The notes below the pieces were generated by a model. The model had not been told where the DNA came from and did not search any database. It was given only the letters and a program-made list of their open reading frames with translations. Positions 7,765 to 16,400 of a stretch of DNA of 35,874 nt are shown here, piece by piece; position 1 is the first letter of the stretch, and each line of letters opens with the position of its first letter. Source of the stretch: Bacteroidales bacterium (GTDB lineage Bacteria; Bacteroidota; Bacteroidia; Bacteroidales; F082); NCBI GenBank assembly GCA_028277395.1, contig JANQGJ010000008.1, positions 1-35,874 on the forward strand, given 5' to 3'. A program made the position numbers and the translations under genes.

Positions 7765-9306
7765 TTACTGGGTTGGTAACTGGTAGTGAATTCCGGCATC
7801 AGGACCAAGAGGTACTCCAAGCATCAGCCATGCTACAAGCAGTAATATCCAAACAACCAAAAACGCGAAAGAATAAGGTATCATTGTTGCTATTATCGTT
7901 CCAATACCTGCCTTTTGATCGTATTTCTGAACAAATGCAATGATAAGAGCAAAGAAACTCATCATTGGAGAAATAACATTGGTTACACTATCTCCAATCC
8001 GGTAAACTACCTGAGACAATTCGGGTGAATAGCCCATAATCATAAACATTGGGATAAATATAGGGGCCAGAATAGCCCATTTTGCAGATGCACTACCCAT
8101 TAACATGTTAATTGATGCCGACAGAAGAATAAATAATATCATAAGTGGTATCAATCCGATATCAGCTGACATCAGCATACCTGCACCTTTAACTGCCAGT
8201 ATGATCCCCAGGTTGCTCCATTTAAAATAAGCCACAAATTGTGCAGCGAAAAATACCAGCACAAAATATGTAGCAAGTGTTTTCATTGATGCTGCCATCC
8301 CTTTCATTACATCGGTATCATTTTTAAATGCTCCGGTTGTAATTCCATATGCCAGGCCTGTGGCTCCGGCGGTTAAAAACAACATTGCAACAACACCCCT
8401 GATAAGCGGTGATGTTAGTATGGCACCATCAGTTCCTCTGAAAAATCCATCTTCGGGGATAATACCAATAAGAGTTATTATTACAATACCAATAAGAGTT
8501 AAAAGAGCCATAATCAGACCCTTCTTTTCCTCTTTTGATAATTTTTCAACAGAGCTTTCATTTTCATCAACAACACCGGTGTATTTACCAAGTCGTGGTT
8601 CCACTATTTTGTTTGTTATAAAAGTACCTGTAACCGCAATTACAAATGTAGATGCTACCATGAAATAGTAATTTGCGGTGGGATTGACTTCATAGGTGGG
8701 ATCAAGTATTTCAGCAGCTTCAGTTGATAGTCCTGCAAGAAGCGGATCAACTGTGCCAAGTACCAGGTTTGCACTAAATCCTCCGCTTACTCCTGCAAAT
8801 GCCGCAGCCATTCCGGCAATAGGGTGTCTTCCAACAGCAATAAAAATTACCCCTGCCAGAGGAATTAACAGTACATAACCAACATCTGAAGCCACATTGG
8901 AAAGAATTCCTGAAAATACAATTATAAACGTAAGTAGTTGTTTATGAGAATTCAACACAAGTAAACGTATTACAGCACTGATCAATCCGCTTTGTTCGGC
9001 AATGCCAATACCCAGCATAGCAACCATAACAATACCCAATGGCGCAAAACCTGTGAAATTGTCTACCATTTCAAGTATTATCCTGTGTATTCCGTCATGA
9101 GATAACAGATTTACCGGTTTTATGACCTCTTTTGTTCCGGGATGTATAACTTCCCATCCCATTGCATAACCAATTGCTGATAGTATTAGTGTTGCCACTG
9201 CAAAAAGTGCAAACAAAGTTCCGGGATGTGGTAATGCATTTCCGGCTCTTTCTGTCCAGTTTAATACCTTCTGGAGCATACCGGTTTTTTCTTTTGAATT
9301 CTTCAT
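7765..9306 (-). CDS. abgT: AbgT-family transporter (p-aminobenzoyl-glutamate / antimetabolite exporter type)
   Basis: The 513-aa inner-membrane protein has a dozen or so hydrophobic segments. It matches AbgT throughout: N-terminal WTERAGNALPHPGTLFALF, the conserved APLGIVMVAMLGIGIAEQSGL, ASDVGYVLLIPLAGVIF, AAFAGVSGGFSANLVLG, and near the end SASINMLMGSASAKWAILAPIF and VTNVISPMMSFF. Length is standard for the family. AbgT in Escherichia coli imports p-aminobenzoyl-glutamate. Other members (MtrF, YdaH) have been described as proton-linked exporters of sulfonamides and PABA-like compounds, so substrate and direction here are open. It is monocistronic, with a TATATTTG -7 box just upstream. Confidence 0.9.
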   Translation of the reverse strand: MKNSKEKTGMLQKVLNWTERAGNALPHPGTLFALFAVATLILSAIGYAMGWEVIHPGTKEVIKPVNLLSHDGIHRIILEMVDNFTGFAPLGIVMVAMLGIGIAEQSGLISAVIRLLVLNSHKQLLTFIIVFSGILSNVASDVGYVLLIPLAGVIFIAVGRHPIAGMAAAFAGVSGGFSANLVLGTVDPLLAGLSTEAAEILDPTYEVNPTANYYFMVASTFVIAVTGTFITNKIVEPRLGKYTGVVDENESSVEKLSKEEKKGLIMALLTLIGIVIITLIGIIPEDGFFRGTDGAILTSPLIRGVVAMLFLTAGATGLAYGITTGAFKNDTDVMKGMAASMKTLATYFVLVFFAAQFVAYFKWSNLGIILAVKGAGMLMSADIGLIPLMILFILLSASINMLMGSASAKWAILAPIFIPMFMIMGYSPELSQVVYRIGDSVTNVISPMMSFFALIIAFVQKYDQKAGIGTIIATMIPYSFAFLVVWILLLVAWLMLGVPLGPDAGIHYQLPTQ

Positions 9307-9323
9307 ATTCGAAAATTAATCTG

Positions 9324-9331
9324 CAAATATA
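9324..9331 (-). promoter_or_regulatory. -7 promoter box (TATATTTG) for the AbgT gene
   Basis: The minus-strand TATATTTG matches TAnnTTTG and lies 18 nt upstream of the ATG at 9304-9306, implying a very short leader. Confidence 0.4.
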
Positions 9332-9438
9332 GAATTTGTTACAACTATTTTACAGTTAAAAACAACCTGTATATAAAAATATTTTTTTGCAATTATTTGT
9401 AAAGCCAAACGTTATGAATACAAATAAAACCAACCAAT

Positions 9439-9894
9439 ATGAAAAAGTATTTAATCTCTTTTGCAGCTGTTATGCTGACAACAACATGTCTTTTTTCTCA
9501 AACAAAACAGGATACCACAGATATTAAAAATGCTGCCCTGAATTATATTGAGGGCTATTTCTACAATGATGCTGACAGAATGGAACAGGCATTGCACCCT
9601 GAACTTGTAAAACGAAGTGTTCAAACAACCGAAGATGGTGATGACTTTTTAATAAACCTGGGAGCATCTTACATGATCGTAAGGGCAAAGAATAATTCTA
9701 ACAGGCATGCTGCAAATCCTGATGGAGATATTATTGCCACAGTTGATATATTTGATATTGCCGGGAATGCAGCTTCAGTTAAAGTAACAAGCAATCAATA
9801 TAATTTTATTGATTATTTACATGTTGGTAAGTATAAGGGTGAGTGGAAAATAATAAATGTACTTTGGGCTACTGTCCCACTTTCGGAACAGTAA
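9439..9894 (+). CDS. Secreted NTF2-like / putative lumazine-binding family protein
   Basis: The 151-aa protein has a signal peptide (about residues 1-20, MKKYLISFAAVMLTTTCLFSQ). A single NTF2-like cone-shaped domain follows: ALNYIEGYFYNDADRMEQALHP (the N-terminal helices), then ATVDIFDIAGNAASVKV and FIDYLHVGKYKGEWKIINVLW (the closing strands). This pattern is that of the 'putative lumazine-binding' group (Lumazine_bd_2) common in Bacteroidota. The family name is historical, and no ligand can be read from the sequence. It is probably periplasmic. It stands alone between divergent abgT and a downstream GNAT gene. Confidence 0.75.
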   Translation: MKKYLISFAAVMLTTTCLFSQTKQDTTDIKNAALNYIEGYFYNDADRMEQALHPELVKRSVQTTEDGDDFLINLGASYMIVRAKNNSNRHAANPDGDIIATVDIFDIAGNAASVKVTSNQYNFIDYLHVGKYKGEWKIINVLWATVPLSEQ

Positions 9895-10009
9895 ATCAGA
9901 GGCATCAGGAATAAAATCAGGTCCTTAGTCAATAATTCGATCAATATATTGTGAATGCAGTATAAATTGCTTTAATTTTACAGCGCGATAAAATGAAAAC
10001 AGCGGAAAG

Positions 10010-10513
10010 ATGAAAAAAGACCTCATTATACGACCTGCATTATTTGAAGACCTTACCAGTATTGTTGAAATTTATAATCAGGCCATAAGATCGAGAAAAG
10101 CAACCGGAAACATGTGGGAGTTTACAGTTAAGCAAAGGGTAAACTGGTTTAAACAGCATAATAACGAAAGCTTTCCGATTTATGTTGCAGAGCTGAATAA
10201 TGATGTTGTAGGTTATGTTAATCTATCTGCTTACCGGCCTGGAAGAGAAGCGATGAACAAAATTGCTGAAGTAAGCTTCTTTCTTGAATATTCATTCAGA
10301 GGTCAGGGCATTGGATCAGCTTTACTAAAGCATGTTATAGAAGACTGCCCAAGAATAGGAAAAGAAACATTACTGGCATTTTTACTGGATGTAAATCATG
10401 AAAGTATTCACCTGTTGAACAAATTTAAGTTCGAGGAATGGGGAAGGTTGCCCGGAACCATTGAGATAGATGGTACTAAATATGATCATTTGATTTACGG
10501 CATTAATTTATAG
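10010..10513 (+). CDS. GNAT-family N-acetyltransferase, phosphinothricin acetyltransferase-like
   Basis: The 167-aa cytoplasmic enzyme starts IIRPALFEDLTSIVEIYNQAI, the usual opening of the phosphinothricin/methionine-sulfone acetyltransferase branch. It carries the acetyl-CoA pyrophosphate loop RGQGIGSALL (about residues 96-105) and a late NHESIHLLNKFKFEEWGRLPG motif, equivalent to the N.aSi.LyekfGF.e.G segment. Expected activity is transfer of acetyl from acetyl-CoA to a small amine such as an amino-acid analogue; the true substrate is unknown. The length is typical. The start ATG follows an AAAG stretch with no strong Shine-Dalgarno. There is no operon partner. Confidence 0.85.
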   Translation: MKKDLIIRPALFEDLTSIVEIYNQAIRSRKATGNMWEFTVKQRVNWFKQHNNESFPIYVAELNNDVVGYVNLSAYRPGREAMNKIAEVSFFLEYSFRGQGIGSALLKHVIEDCPRIGKETLLAFLLDVNHESIHLLNKFKFEEWGRLPGTIEIDGTKYDHLIYGINL

Positions 10514-10837
10514 CAGAAGATCATTAATCCTGCAGCCGTTTTACAACAATTATTTTATTTGTTCATATAGCATCCTGGTTCATTTCCCAATCTACAATTG
10601 CATGTGTCATATGGAATATCAATACACGAAAAGTGCAGTTTGTAAACGATATCTGCCAGCACCTTATCAATGCCAACTAGATCAAATACTTTTACAAGGC
10701 AATATTCTCAGATTATGGCACTGACATACAAACCCTTATAAAAAACGTACAAAAAGCACAACAAGTATGTTATATATTTCTATCTTTGTGTTAGAAATAT
10801 ATAACCTTGCAATATAAAAAAAGTAAAAAGAAAAGCA
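10514..10837. other. Intergenic region, 324 bp
   Basis: No coding potential was recognised. The only structure seen is at the right end: the 37-bp palindrome and promoter box described separately, which serve the downstream two-gene operon. Confidence 0.6.
10769..10805. promoter_or_regulatory. Palindromic operator overlapping a -7 box (likely XRE autoregulation site)
   Basis: There are two perfect 14-nt arms, GTTATATATTTCTA (10769-10782) and TAGAAATATATAAC (10792-10805), separated by 9 nt. The promoter box TATCTTTG (10781-10788, an exact TAnnTTTG) sits at the junction of the left arm and the spacer. A dimeric repressor bound here would occlude RNA polymerase. The first downstream genes are a small membrane protein and an XRE-type regulator, so this is probably the regulator's own operator. 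A transcript starting near 10795 would have a leader of about 40 nt. Confidence 0.7.
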
Positions 10838-11104
10838 TTGATATTAACTTCAATACTCTTTATGGCAGTTAAGAAAGACAGGGATGAAAAACTTGGTATA
10901 GCTACTGAAGATGAACTTAGTAATCTGATAAAGTATAAATCGGGTTATTATGCATTTCTTTCATCAATGTACATGTGGTTGTTTGTTTTTATTTTCAAGG
11001 ATAAATTTCCTGATACAGAAACCATGCTCGGAGGTGGTATATTGCTGTTCGCACTGATATTCTATGTTTCAAAAGTAATTGTAAAACGTGGTTTCAATGA
11101 ATAA
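10838..11104 (+). CDS. Small three-helix membrane protein co-encoded with an XRE regulator
   Basis: The protein is 88 aa with a TTG start at 10838-10840; the first ATG in frame is at 10862 and would remove most of helix 1. Three hydrophobic segments are visible: [10 protein letters not shown], a central [17 protein letters not shown], and [21 protein letters not shown] charged KKDRDEKLG...[16 protein letters not shown] loop lies between the first two. The KxDERxE loop plus adjacent small HTH gene is a recurring architecture (DUF2178/DUF3796-like) in Firmicutes and Bacteroidota, function unknown. Its end overlaps the regulator start by 8 nt, indicating translational coupling. The palindromic operator lies just upstream. 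Confidence 0.7.
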   Translation: MILTSILFMAVKKDRDEKLGIATEDELSNLIKYKSGYYAFLSSMYMWLFVFIFKDKFPDTETMLGGGILLFALIFYVSKVIVKRGFNE

Positions 11105-11288
11105 CAGAATTAAAGAATTACGTGCAAAGCATAACATGACACAACTTGATCTTGCAAAACATGTTGATGTCAGAAGGGAAACAATTGTATTTCTCGAGAA
11201 AGGGAAATATAACCCATCATTAAAACTTGCATACGATATTTCGCAGGTTTTTGATTTAACAATAGAGGAGGTATTTATATTCGGATAA
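11097..11288 (+). CDS. Small XRE-family (Cro/C1-type) transcriptional regulator
   Basis: The 63-aa protein, starting MNNRIKELR, is a single helix-turn-helix domain: [52 protein letters not shown]. This matches the YgzD/YozG-like mini-HTH group, which bind DNA as dimers and often sit next to a small membrane protein. A start 9 nt upstream (GTG at 11088) is open, but the ATG at 11097 fits the family N-terminus and overlaps the previous gene by 8 nt. It likely represses its own operon through the palindrome at 10769-10805. The gene ends 2 nt from the convergent cytochrome-b-like gene. Confidence 0.9.
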   Translation: MNNRIKELRAKHNMTQLDLAKHVDVRRETIVFLEKGKYNPSLKLAYDISQVFDLTIEEVFIFG

Positions 11289-11290
11289 CA

Positions 11291-11719
11291 CTATTGCATA
11301 ACCGTTTGCCAGGGTATCATAAGCAACATTATAACAAGAGCTACAAAATAATATATTGTTATGGAGCGGTTTTTCTTAATTGTTGATGATTTTTTTTTCG
11401 ATTTATATAATCCTATTGACACAAGACCAACTGCAATTAACATCATTAACGGGTGTTCCATACCATAAAACCGAAGTTGTTCATTCTTCATAAACCCGTC
11501 ACTATAATGCACTAACGGGCTGATAAACATTAATGTTATACCCAACAATGCCTGTATATACATCAGCCATTTGGTATAATAGAAAAACTTGTACCAGTGA
11601 GCCGAAGCTGTTTCTTCTTTTTTAAGAGTTTTGATAAGTCCGAAGATAACGCTTAATACTAACATGACTATAACCAGCCACATAATACCTGAATGGGATT
11701 GTTTTATAATATTATACAT
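11291..11719 (-). CDS. Four-helix membrane protein, Bacteroidota 'cytochrome b'-like family
   Basis: From the ATG at 11717-11719 the protein is 142 aa; an upstream ATG (11744-11746) would add 9 polar residues. Four transmembrane helices are visible. The pattern HSGIMWLVIV at the N-terminus, MKNEQLRFYGMEHPLMM in the middle, SIGLYKSKKKSSTIKKNRS in the third loop and a terminal IPWQTV match a small family annotated as cytochrome B in Bacteroidota. His residues near the membrane (HSG, EHP) could bind haem, but this has not been shown for the family as far as I know. It is monocistronic and convergent with the XRE operon. Confidence 0.65.
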   Translation of the reverse strand: MYNIIKQSHSGIMWLVIVMLVLSVIFGLIKTLKKEETASAHWYKFFYYTKWLMYIQALLGITLMFISPLVHYSDGFMKNEQLRFYGMEHPLMMLIAVGLVSIGLYKSKKKSSTIKKNRSITIYYFVALVIMLLMIPWQTVMQ

Positions 11720-12011
11720 AATTGTAGTTTTATTGTCTGAGTGCAAAATAATGCAAAATTTTATTGATATCAGGCCTTATTTTTAATTATTCTAAATAAC
11801 AAACATGTTTTACCTGCTAGGTATTTGTATTAAACGGATATAAGTCGCTGTTAGTATATCACTTGCAATCTTTATAAGACAGAATTAATATACCGGTTGT
11901 AATACAATATTATGGTCCGTTTTTTGTTTAAGAGTCATAGTTTATGGTTTCAATTATCAGTTAATTGTAACCAACAATAAATTATTTTGTCTTTACAATT
12001 GGTTTTAATTA

Positions 12012-12275
12012 ATGAAAGCTATGACAGAATTAAACTGGTTAAAATTATCAGGATTAATGCACCACTGCATTTATAATAATGAAAATCCTCAATGCCCGTT
12101 TTCGGATTACAGGAAACTTGATTATTTCCAGCAATATCAAACATTGGATAAACTCAGCGATTCGACCGGTAAGCAGATGCTAATCGATTGCGGGTCATGC
12201 AGGCATCAGTGTAAGGCGGTAAAAATAAAGGTTGAGCCAATAAATAATGCCCGGCATTTTAGAATTATTGGATAG
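12012..12275 (+). CDS. Small Cys-rich cytoplasmic protein of unknown function
   Basis: The 87-aa protein has no signal or membrane segment. It contains five Cys: one in LMHHCIY, one in NPQCPFSDYRKLDYF, and the clustered CGSCRHQC near residues 60-67. The CPF..YR...D motif followed by a C..C...C cluster resembles other small conserved Bacteroidota proteins and suggests metal (Zn or Fe) binding, by inference only. The start ATG at 12012 has a second in-frame ATG at 12021 (MTELNW), which is also possible. It stands alone and is convergent with the next gene. Confidence 0.65.
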   Translation: MKAMTELNWLKLSGLMHHCIYNNENPQCPFSDYRKLDYFQQYQTLDKLSDSTGKQMLIDCGSCRHQCKAVKIKVEPINNARHFRIIG

Positions 12276-12282
12276 AAGTCAA

Positions 12283-12350
12283 TTGCAGGTTAAGCTGATT
12301 AATTGTTCTGCAGCAGCAAAATCATAGTAATATCTGAACTTATCCTGCAA
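12283..12350. terminator. Inverted repeat between convergent genes (possible bidirectional terminator)
   Basis: Arms TTGCAGGTTAAG (12283-12294) and CTTATCCTGCAA (12339-12350) pair at 11 of 12 positions around a 44-nt loop that itself contains a CTGCAG palindrome. It sits between the stops of the Cys-rich gene and the convergent small membrane gene. The long loop makes it weak as a classical terminator. Confidence 0.4.
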
Positions 12351-12374
12351 AGAGAATATTATTTGGTATCAGTA

Positions 12375-12629
12375 TCATTGTTGGGTTTTTTTTCTAAACC
12401 AGTTCCGGGGATTAAAATATGATTTATATTTTGTAAATAATTCTTTACCAACCAGCAATCCGCCACTCCAAAACAATACTTCCCCGATTATTAACAATAC
12501 AGTTGAAACCGTTATTTTGGTTTCTGTATCCATATCAAGAAAAGGAACCAGTGGGATTGCAAGAAATGCGGGTACTGAAATTATCATCAGTATTATCCCA
12601 AGTTTTATCTTCCAGTTTGCATTCTTCAT
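12375..12629 (-). CDS. Small two-helix membrane protein ('transporter suffix domain' type)
   Basis: The 84-aa protein has two transmembrane helices: LGIILMIISVPAFLAIPLVPFL and ITVSTVLLIIGEVLFWSGGLLVG. A basic tail KELFTKYKSYFNPRNWFRKK follows. The IPLVPFLD...GEVLFW.GGLLVGKEL pattern matches the short domain found at the end of some transporters and also as free-standing proteins. Its role is unknown. It lies 107 nt downstream of the export operon on the same strand, so read-through from that operon is possible. Confidence 0.65.
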   Translation of the reverse strand: MKNANWKIKLGIILMIISVPAFLAIPLVPFLDMDTETKITVSTVLLIIGEVLFWSGGLLVGKELFTKYKSYFNPRNWFRKKTQQ

Positions 12630-12736
12630 TTTGCTTATTTTCGTGCAAAACTAAAGATTTAATAACAATTGTTAATTATTATCAGACCTTAATTCAGTGA
12701 TCCCGAAAACAGAAACTCAATTAATTGGAATTTTTA

Positions 12737-13438
12737 TCAAATAAACGTTTCTCTTTTTTGAAGATTTATCAATGCCCATAGTATTGATATCACTGACCCG
12801 ACCACCAGCATCAATCTGTTCTGGAAAACTATATTTGTCCATATTGTATAACTAATGTCAGATGGTACATTGAAAGGATTTAAAAATATATTCCATTTGC
12901 TGTGTTCAAGGGGTTCTGACATTATCCAGAAAAACAAACCTATAATAACCATAATAACTGCTGCCCCGCTGGCATTTTTCACAAGTGTTGTGAAAAGAAA
13001 AGACAGGCAGGCCATAAACAACAAAGGGTACATAACCTGGTAAACCATATTTAAAACAGGAACCCTGATAATTGCAAAAACCGAGAAAAGTGTCATTGCA
13101 GTCAGTACAACCGTTAATAATAAAATACTTATAACAAACCTTATCAAATAAATTTTGTACCGGTAATTGGGAATGCTAAATACTATTTCCAGCATTCTTG
13201 AATCTTTGTCGTTCTGTATATTGAATAATACAGGATAGAAAATAATCAGTAACCCGGGAAATATCAAAGAATCGTAAATGTATTCTTCCCTTGGTTGTTG
13301 ATCAGAAAAAAGCATGATCCCCGTAACCAGAAGATAAAACGCGACTGCTGCTATCATGAAGTAGATAAACTTATTTGCGAATATAATCTTCAGATTATAG
13401 TGGATCATTCTTATTGCCAGCTGTATCTTATTATTCAT
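12737..13438 (-). CDS. ABC-2 type permease, last gene of the RND/ABC export operon
   Basis: The protein is 233 aa from the ATG at 13436-13438. An upstream ATG (13460-13462) would overlap the preceding gene by 20 nt and add 8 polar residues, so the later start, 4 nt after the upstream stop, is preferred. Six hydrophobic helices follow an amphipathic IRMIHYNLKIIFANKF start, the usual ABC-2 layout. A cytoplasmic loop reads NDKDSRMLEIVFSIPNYRYKIYLIRF, the conserved coupling region of these permeases. The closest ATPase is the domain fused to the C-terminus of the preceding RND protein, so the two probably form an ABC exporter. The substrate is unknown. Confidence 0.85.
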   Translation of the reverse strand: MNNKIQLAIRMIHYNLKIIFANKFIYFMIAAVAFYLLVTGIMLFSDQQPREEYIYDSLIFPGLLIIFYPVLFNIQNDKDSRMLEIVFSIPNYRYKIYLIRFVISILLLTVVLTAMTLFSVFAIIRVPVLNMVYQVMYPLLFMACLSFLFTTLVKNASGAAVIMVIIGLFFWIMSEPLEHSKWNIFLNPFNVPSDISYTIWTNIVFQNRLMLVVGSVISILWALINLQKRETFI

Positions 13439-13442
13439 TTGA

Positions 13443-16400
13443 TTATTGTTTGTTATCTGCATTATTCAAAGAAAGAGGTACATTTCCATTATCGTTAATA
13501 GAATTTTGATCATAGGTATTCCCATTTTTCAATAAGTATAAGTATGCATCCTCGAGATTTGCTTTTACAGGTATAGCATCCGCTCCCGGTTTGGATTCTG
13601 ACAGACATCTTATTCTGATTATATCATTTTCACGCATGTGATGTATAACTGTAAGACTGTCTTTTGATTTTTCATATTCATCAGCACTCATATTCATTGA
13701 CCAAATCTTACCTTTGGCAATTTCCGCCATATCAATAGGTCTGCCCAAATAAACAACGCCACCTTTTTTCATTACAGCAACCCTGTTGCATGAACTTGCC
13801 ACATCCTCAATAATATGTGTTGAAAATATCACGATCCGTTCTTTGCTGAGTTCAACAAGCAGGTTTCTAAACCTGATCCTTTCCCTTGGATCCAAACCGG
13901 CTGTAGGTTCATCAACAACCAGAATACAGGGAAGGTGTAGCAGAATCTGGGCGATTCCTATCCTTTGTTTCATACCTCCGGAGAATGAGCCAATTTTCTC
14001 ATTCCTGTTATTGTACATGTGTACAGCTTTAAGTACATATTCAACCCTGTTCTTTCTGGTTTCGTTGTCGTAAAGTTTCTTTAAAACACCGATGTAATTT
14101 AGAAAATCCCATGCAGTCATATTTTCGTACATGCCAAATTCCTGGGGGAGATAACCGATCAATCCCTGGAGTTCTTCACGGTTTTTCTTGAGATCTATAT
14201 CATTAATGGTTATTTGACCATAGCTGGGCTCCAGTATTCCGCAGATCACTCTCATCAGTGTTGATTTCCCGGCACCATTTGGTCCAAGCAATCCAAACAT
14301 ACCATTTTCAATGTCGAAATTAACTCCGGTTACAGCTTTAAACGGCTTTTTCTTTTTGCCAAGAACAGGAATAACCAAAACAAAGCGGAAATACATTTTC
14401 CTGATGCCTTTAAACCAACCTTTCAACCGGTTAACATCAGTATTTTTTCTGTGAAGGTTTTCTGCCGTATTCTTAACTGCAGATGCTAAATACCAGATGA
14501 TCACAGCCGGTATAACAAAACCGATCAGTGAATAAATTGAATAGAAACTATACATTGCTACTCCCGGGTAAATCCAGTAGTAAGCACCCAGAATGAGTGC
14601 AAATACTACTTTCAGTATTTTATTACGGCTTTTATCCCTGAAATAAACTTTTAACGGATTAAGAAGAGAGTTTACAAGTATATAAAATACTACCTGAAGG
14701 ATAAAATACCAAAAACCACTTTCAATATGGTAATATATAAAGTAGTACGAGAAAGCAATAACAGGTAATTGCCAGATCAACCCTGCAACTATCCCTGCAA
14801 CTGACGATGAATTATGAATACCAAGACGTTTTCTGATGTTTATACCCGATTTCCATTCACGTGTTAGTTTATTATCCCAGTCGTATATTTTAACGATATT
14901 CCTGATCTTTATTTTAAGCGGCGTATTTTCAGGAATAAGGTTTTCGTTGGCTTTACGTAAACTGCTTTTAATAAAATATATGGTTGCCGGCACCGTAATT
15001 ACCAGTACAATGAAATATATTAATTGCCATACTTTGCTGTCAACCTCAATGTAAATATAATATGTGCCTGCCACCCATAGTATTATCTGAACTATCCTGA
15101 TAATAATATGTTGCTCTTTAATCCAGTTCAATGATGACTGCAATCCTGAATAAAAGGTTGGAATAAAAACAAGGGTAAGTATGGTACTTAAAGCAAGTCC
15201 GCCAATAACTGTTATTGCGAACGGAACACCGATTTGAGTTACATATTCTGCTTTACCCAATGCCAGTGGCAGCAATGCGATTATTGTTGTTATGGCGGTT
15301 ATTAATATGGGACGAACCCTTGCAAGTCCTGCAGTCATTAATGCCCTGGTTTCCCTATAGCCACGTTTTTGTAATACACGTGTATAGTCGATCATAATGA
15401 TCCCGTTATTAACAACTATTCCAAGCAGTATTAAAAATCCTGTAAATACATTAGCGTTCATTATTGATGTTCCTGTGAGAATGAGAAGTATCAGTGAACC
15501 TATTGCAGCCAGAGGTATGGAAAACATCATTACAACAGGCATAGTCGCAGATTCAAATACTGAAGCAAGTATCATATAAATTAAAAGAACTGCCATCAGC
15601 AATAAAAATCCAAATTCACCAAGGTCATCATCCTCATGGATCACTTCAATCACCATATCTGAATTAAGACTTATACTTTCTATCAGGTCATCAACTTCTG
15701 CCCTTGCAGATGTTAACAAATCGTTTTCATCGTTAACTTCATCCAAAAATTCGTAGGTGATTACTATTTGCTTTTCCTGATTTTTACGTTTTATTGTTGA
15801 TAACCCGGTTGTAAAATTAAAATCACTGATATTCTGCAATTCAAATACTGACCCTGAAGCCCCTTTTACATTCAAAGTTTTTAAATCGTGAATATTACGA
15901 TCCGTAACTTCTTCGTCGATATCAGGCATTTTAATTTGAATATCATAATCTTCACCATCCTGTTTTAACAATACACCACTTGAAAATCCCGGTTGAAAAG
16001 AGTTCAATTCAGATAGAACCGAGGTTACCGGAATATCGTACAACGACATAAGTTGTTTATCCAGAAGAAGTTGAACTTCAGGACGTTTTTCAGGCAGTTT
16101 GATATTTATTCTTTTTATGGATGAAATTTGTCCAAGATAATACTCAATATCATGGGCTTTGTTTTGCATTTGTTCAAAATCCTGTCCCTTTATTATGATT
16201 TTTTCCTGCTGGATACCAATTCCAAGTATCCGTGCCATACCATCGTCATCATCAAAACCGCCGCTTCCAAATCGTCTGCCTGATGCCGGAGGTTCCCAGT
16301 CAAATTGTGCCTGTTTAAAGTCATCAAGGTTTTCAAGGATATCATTTTTGATTTGAGGAATATCCATGTTTCTAACATCGCGGTAGTCATCAACCAGCGA

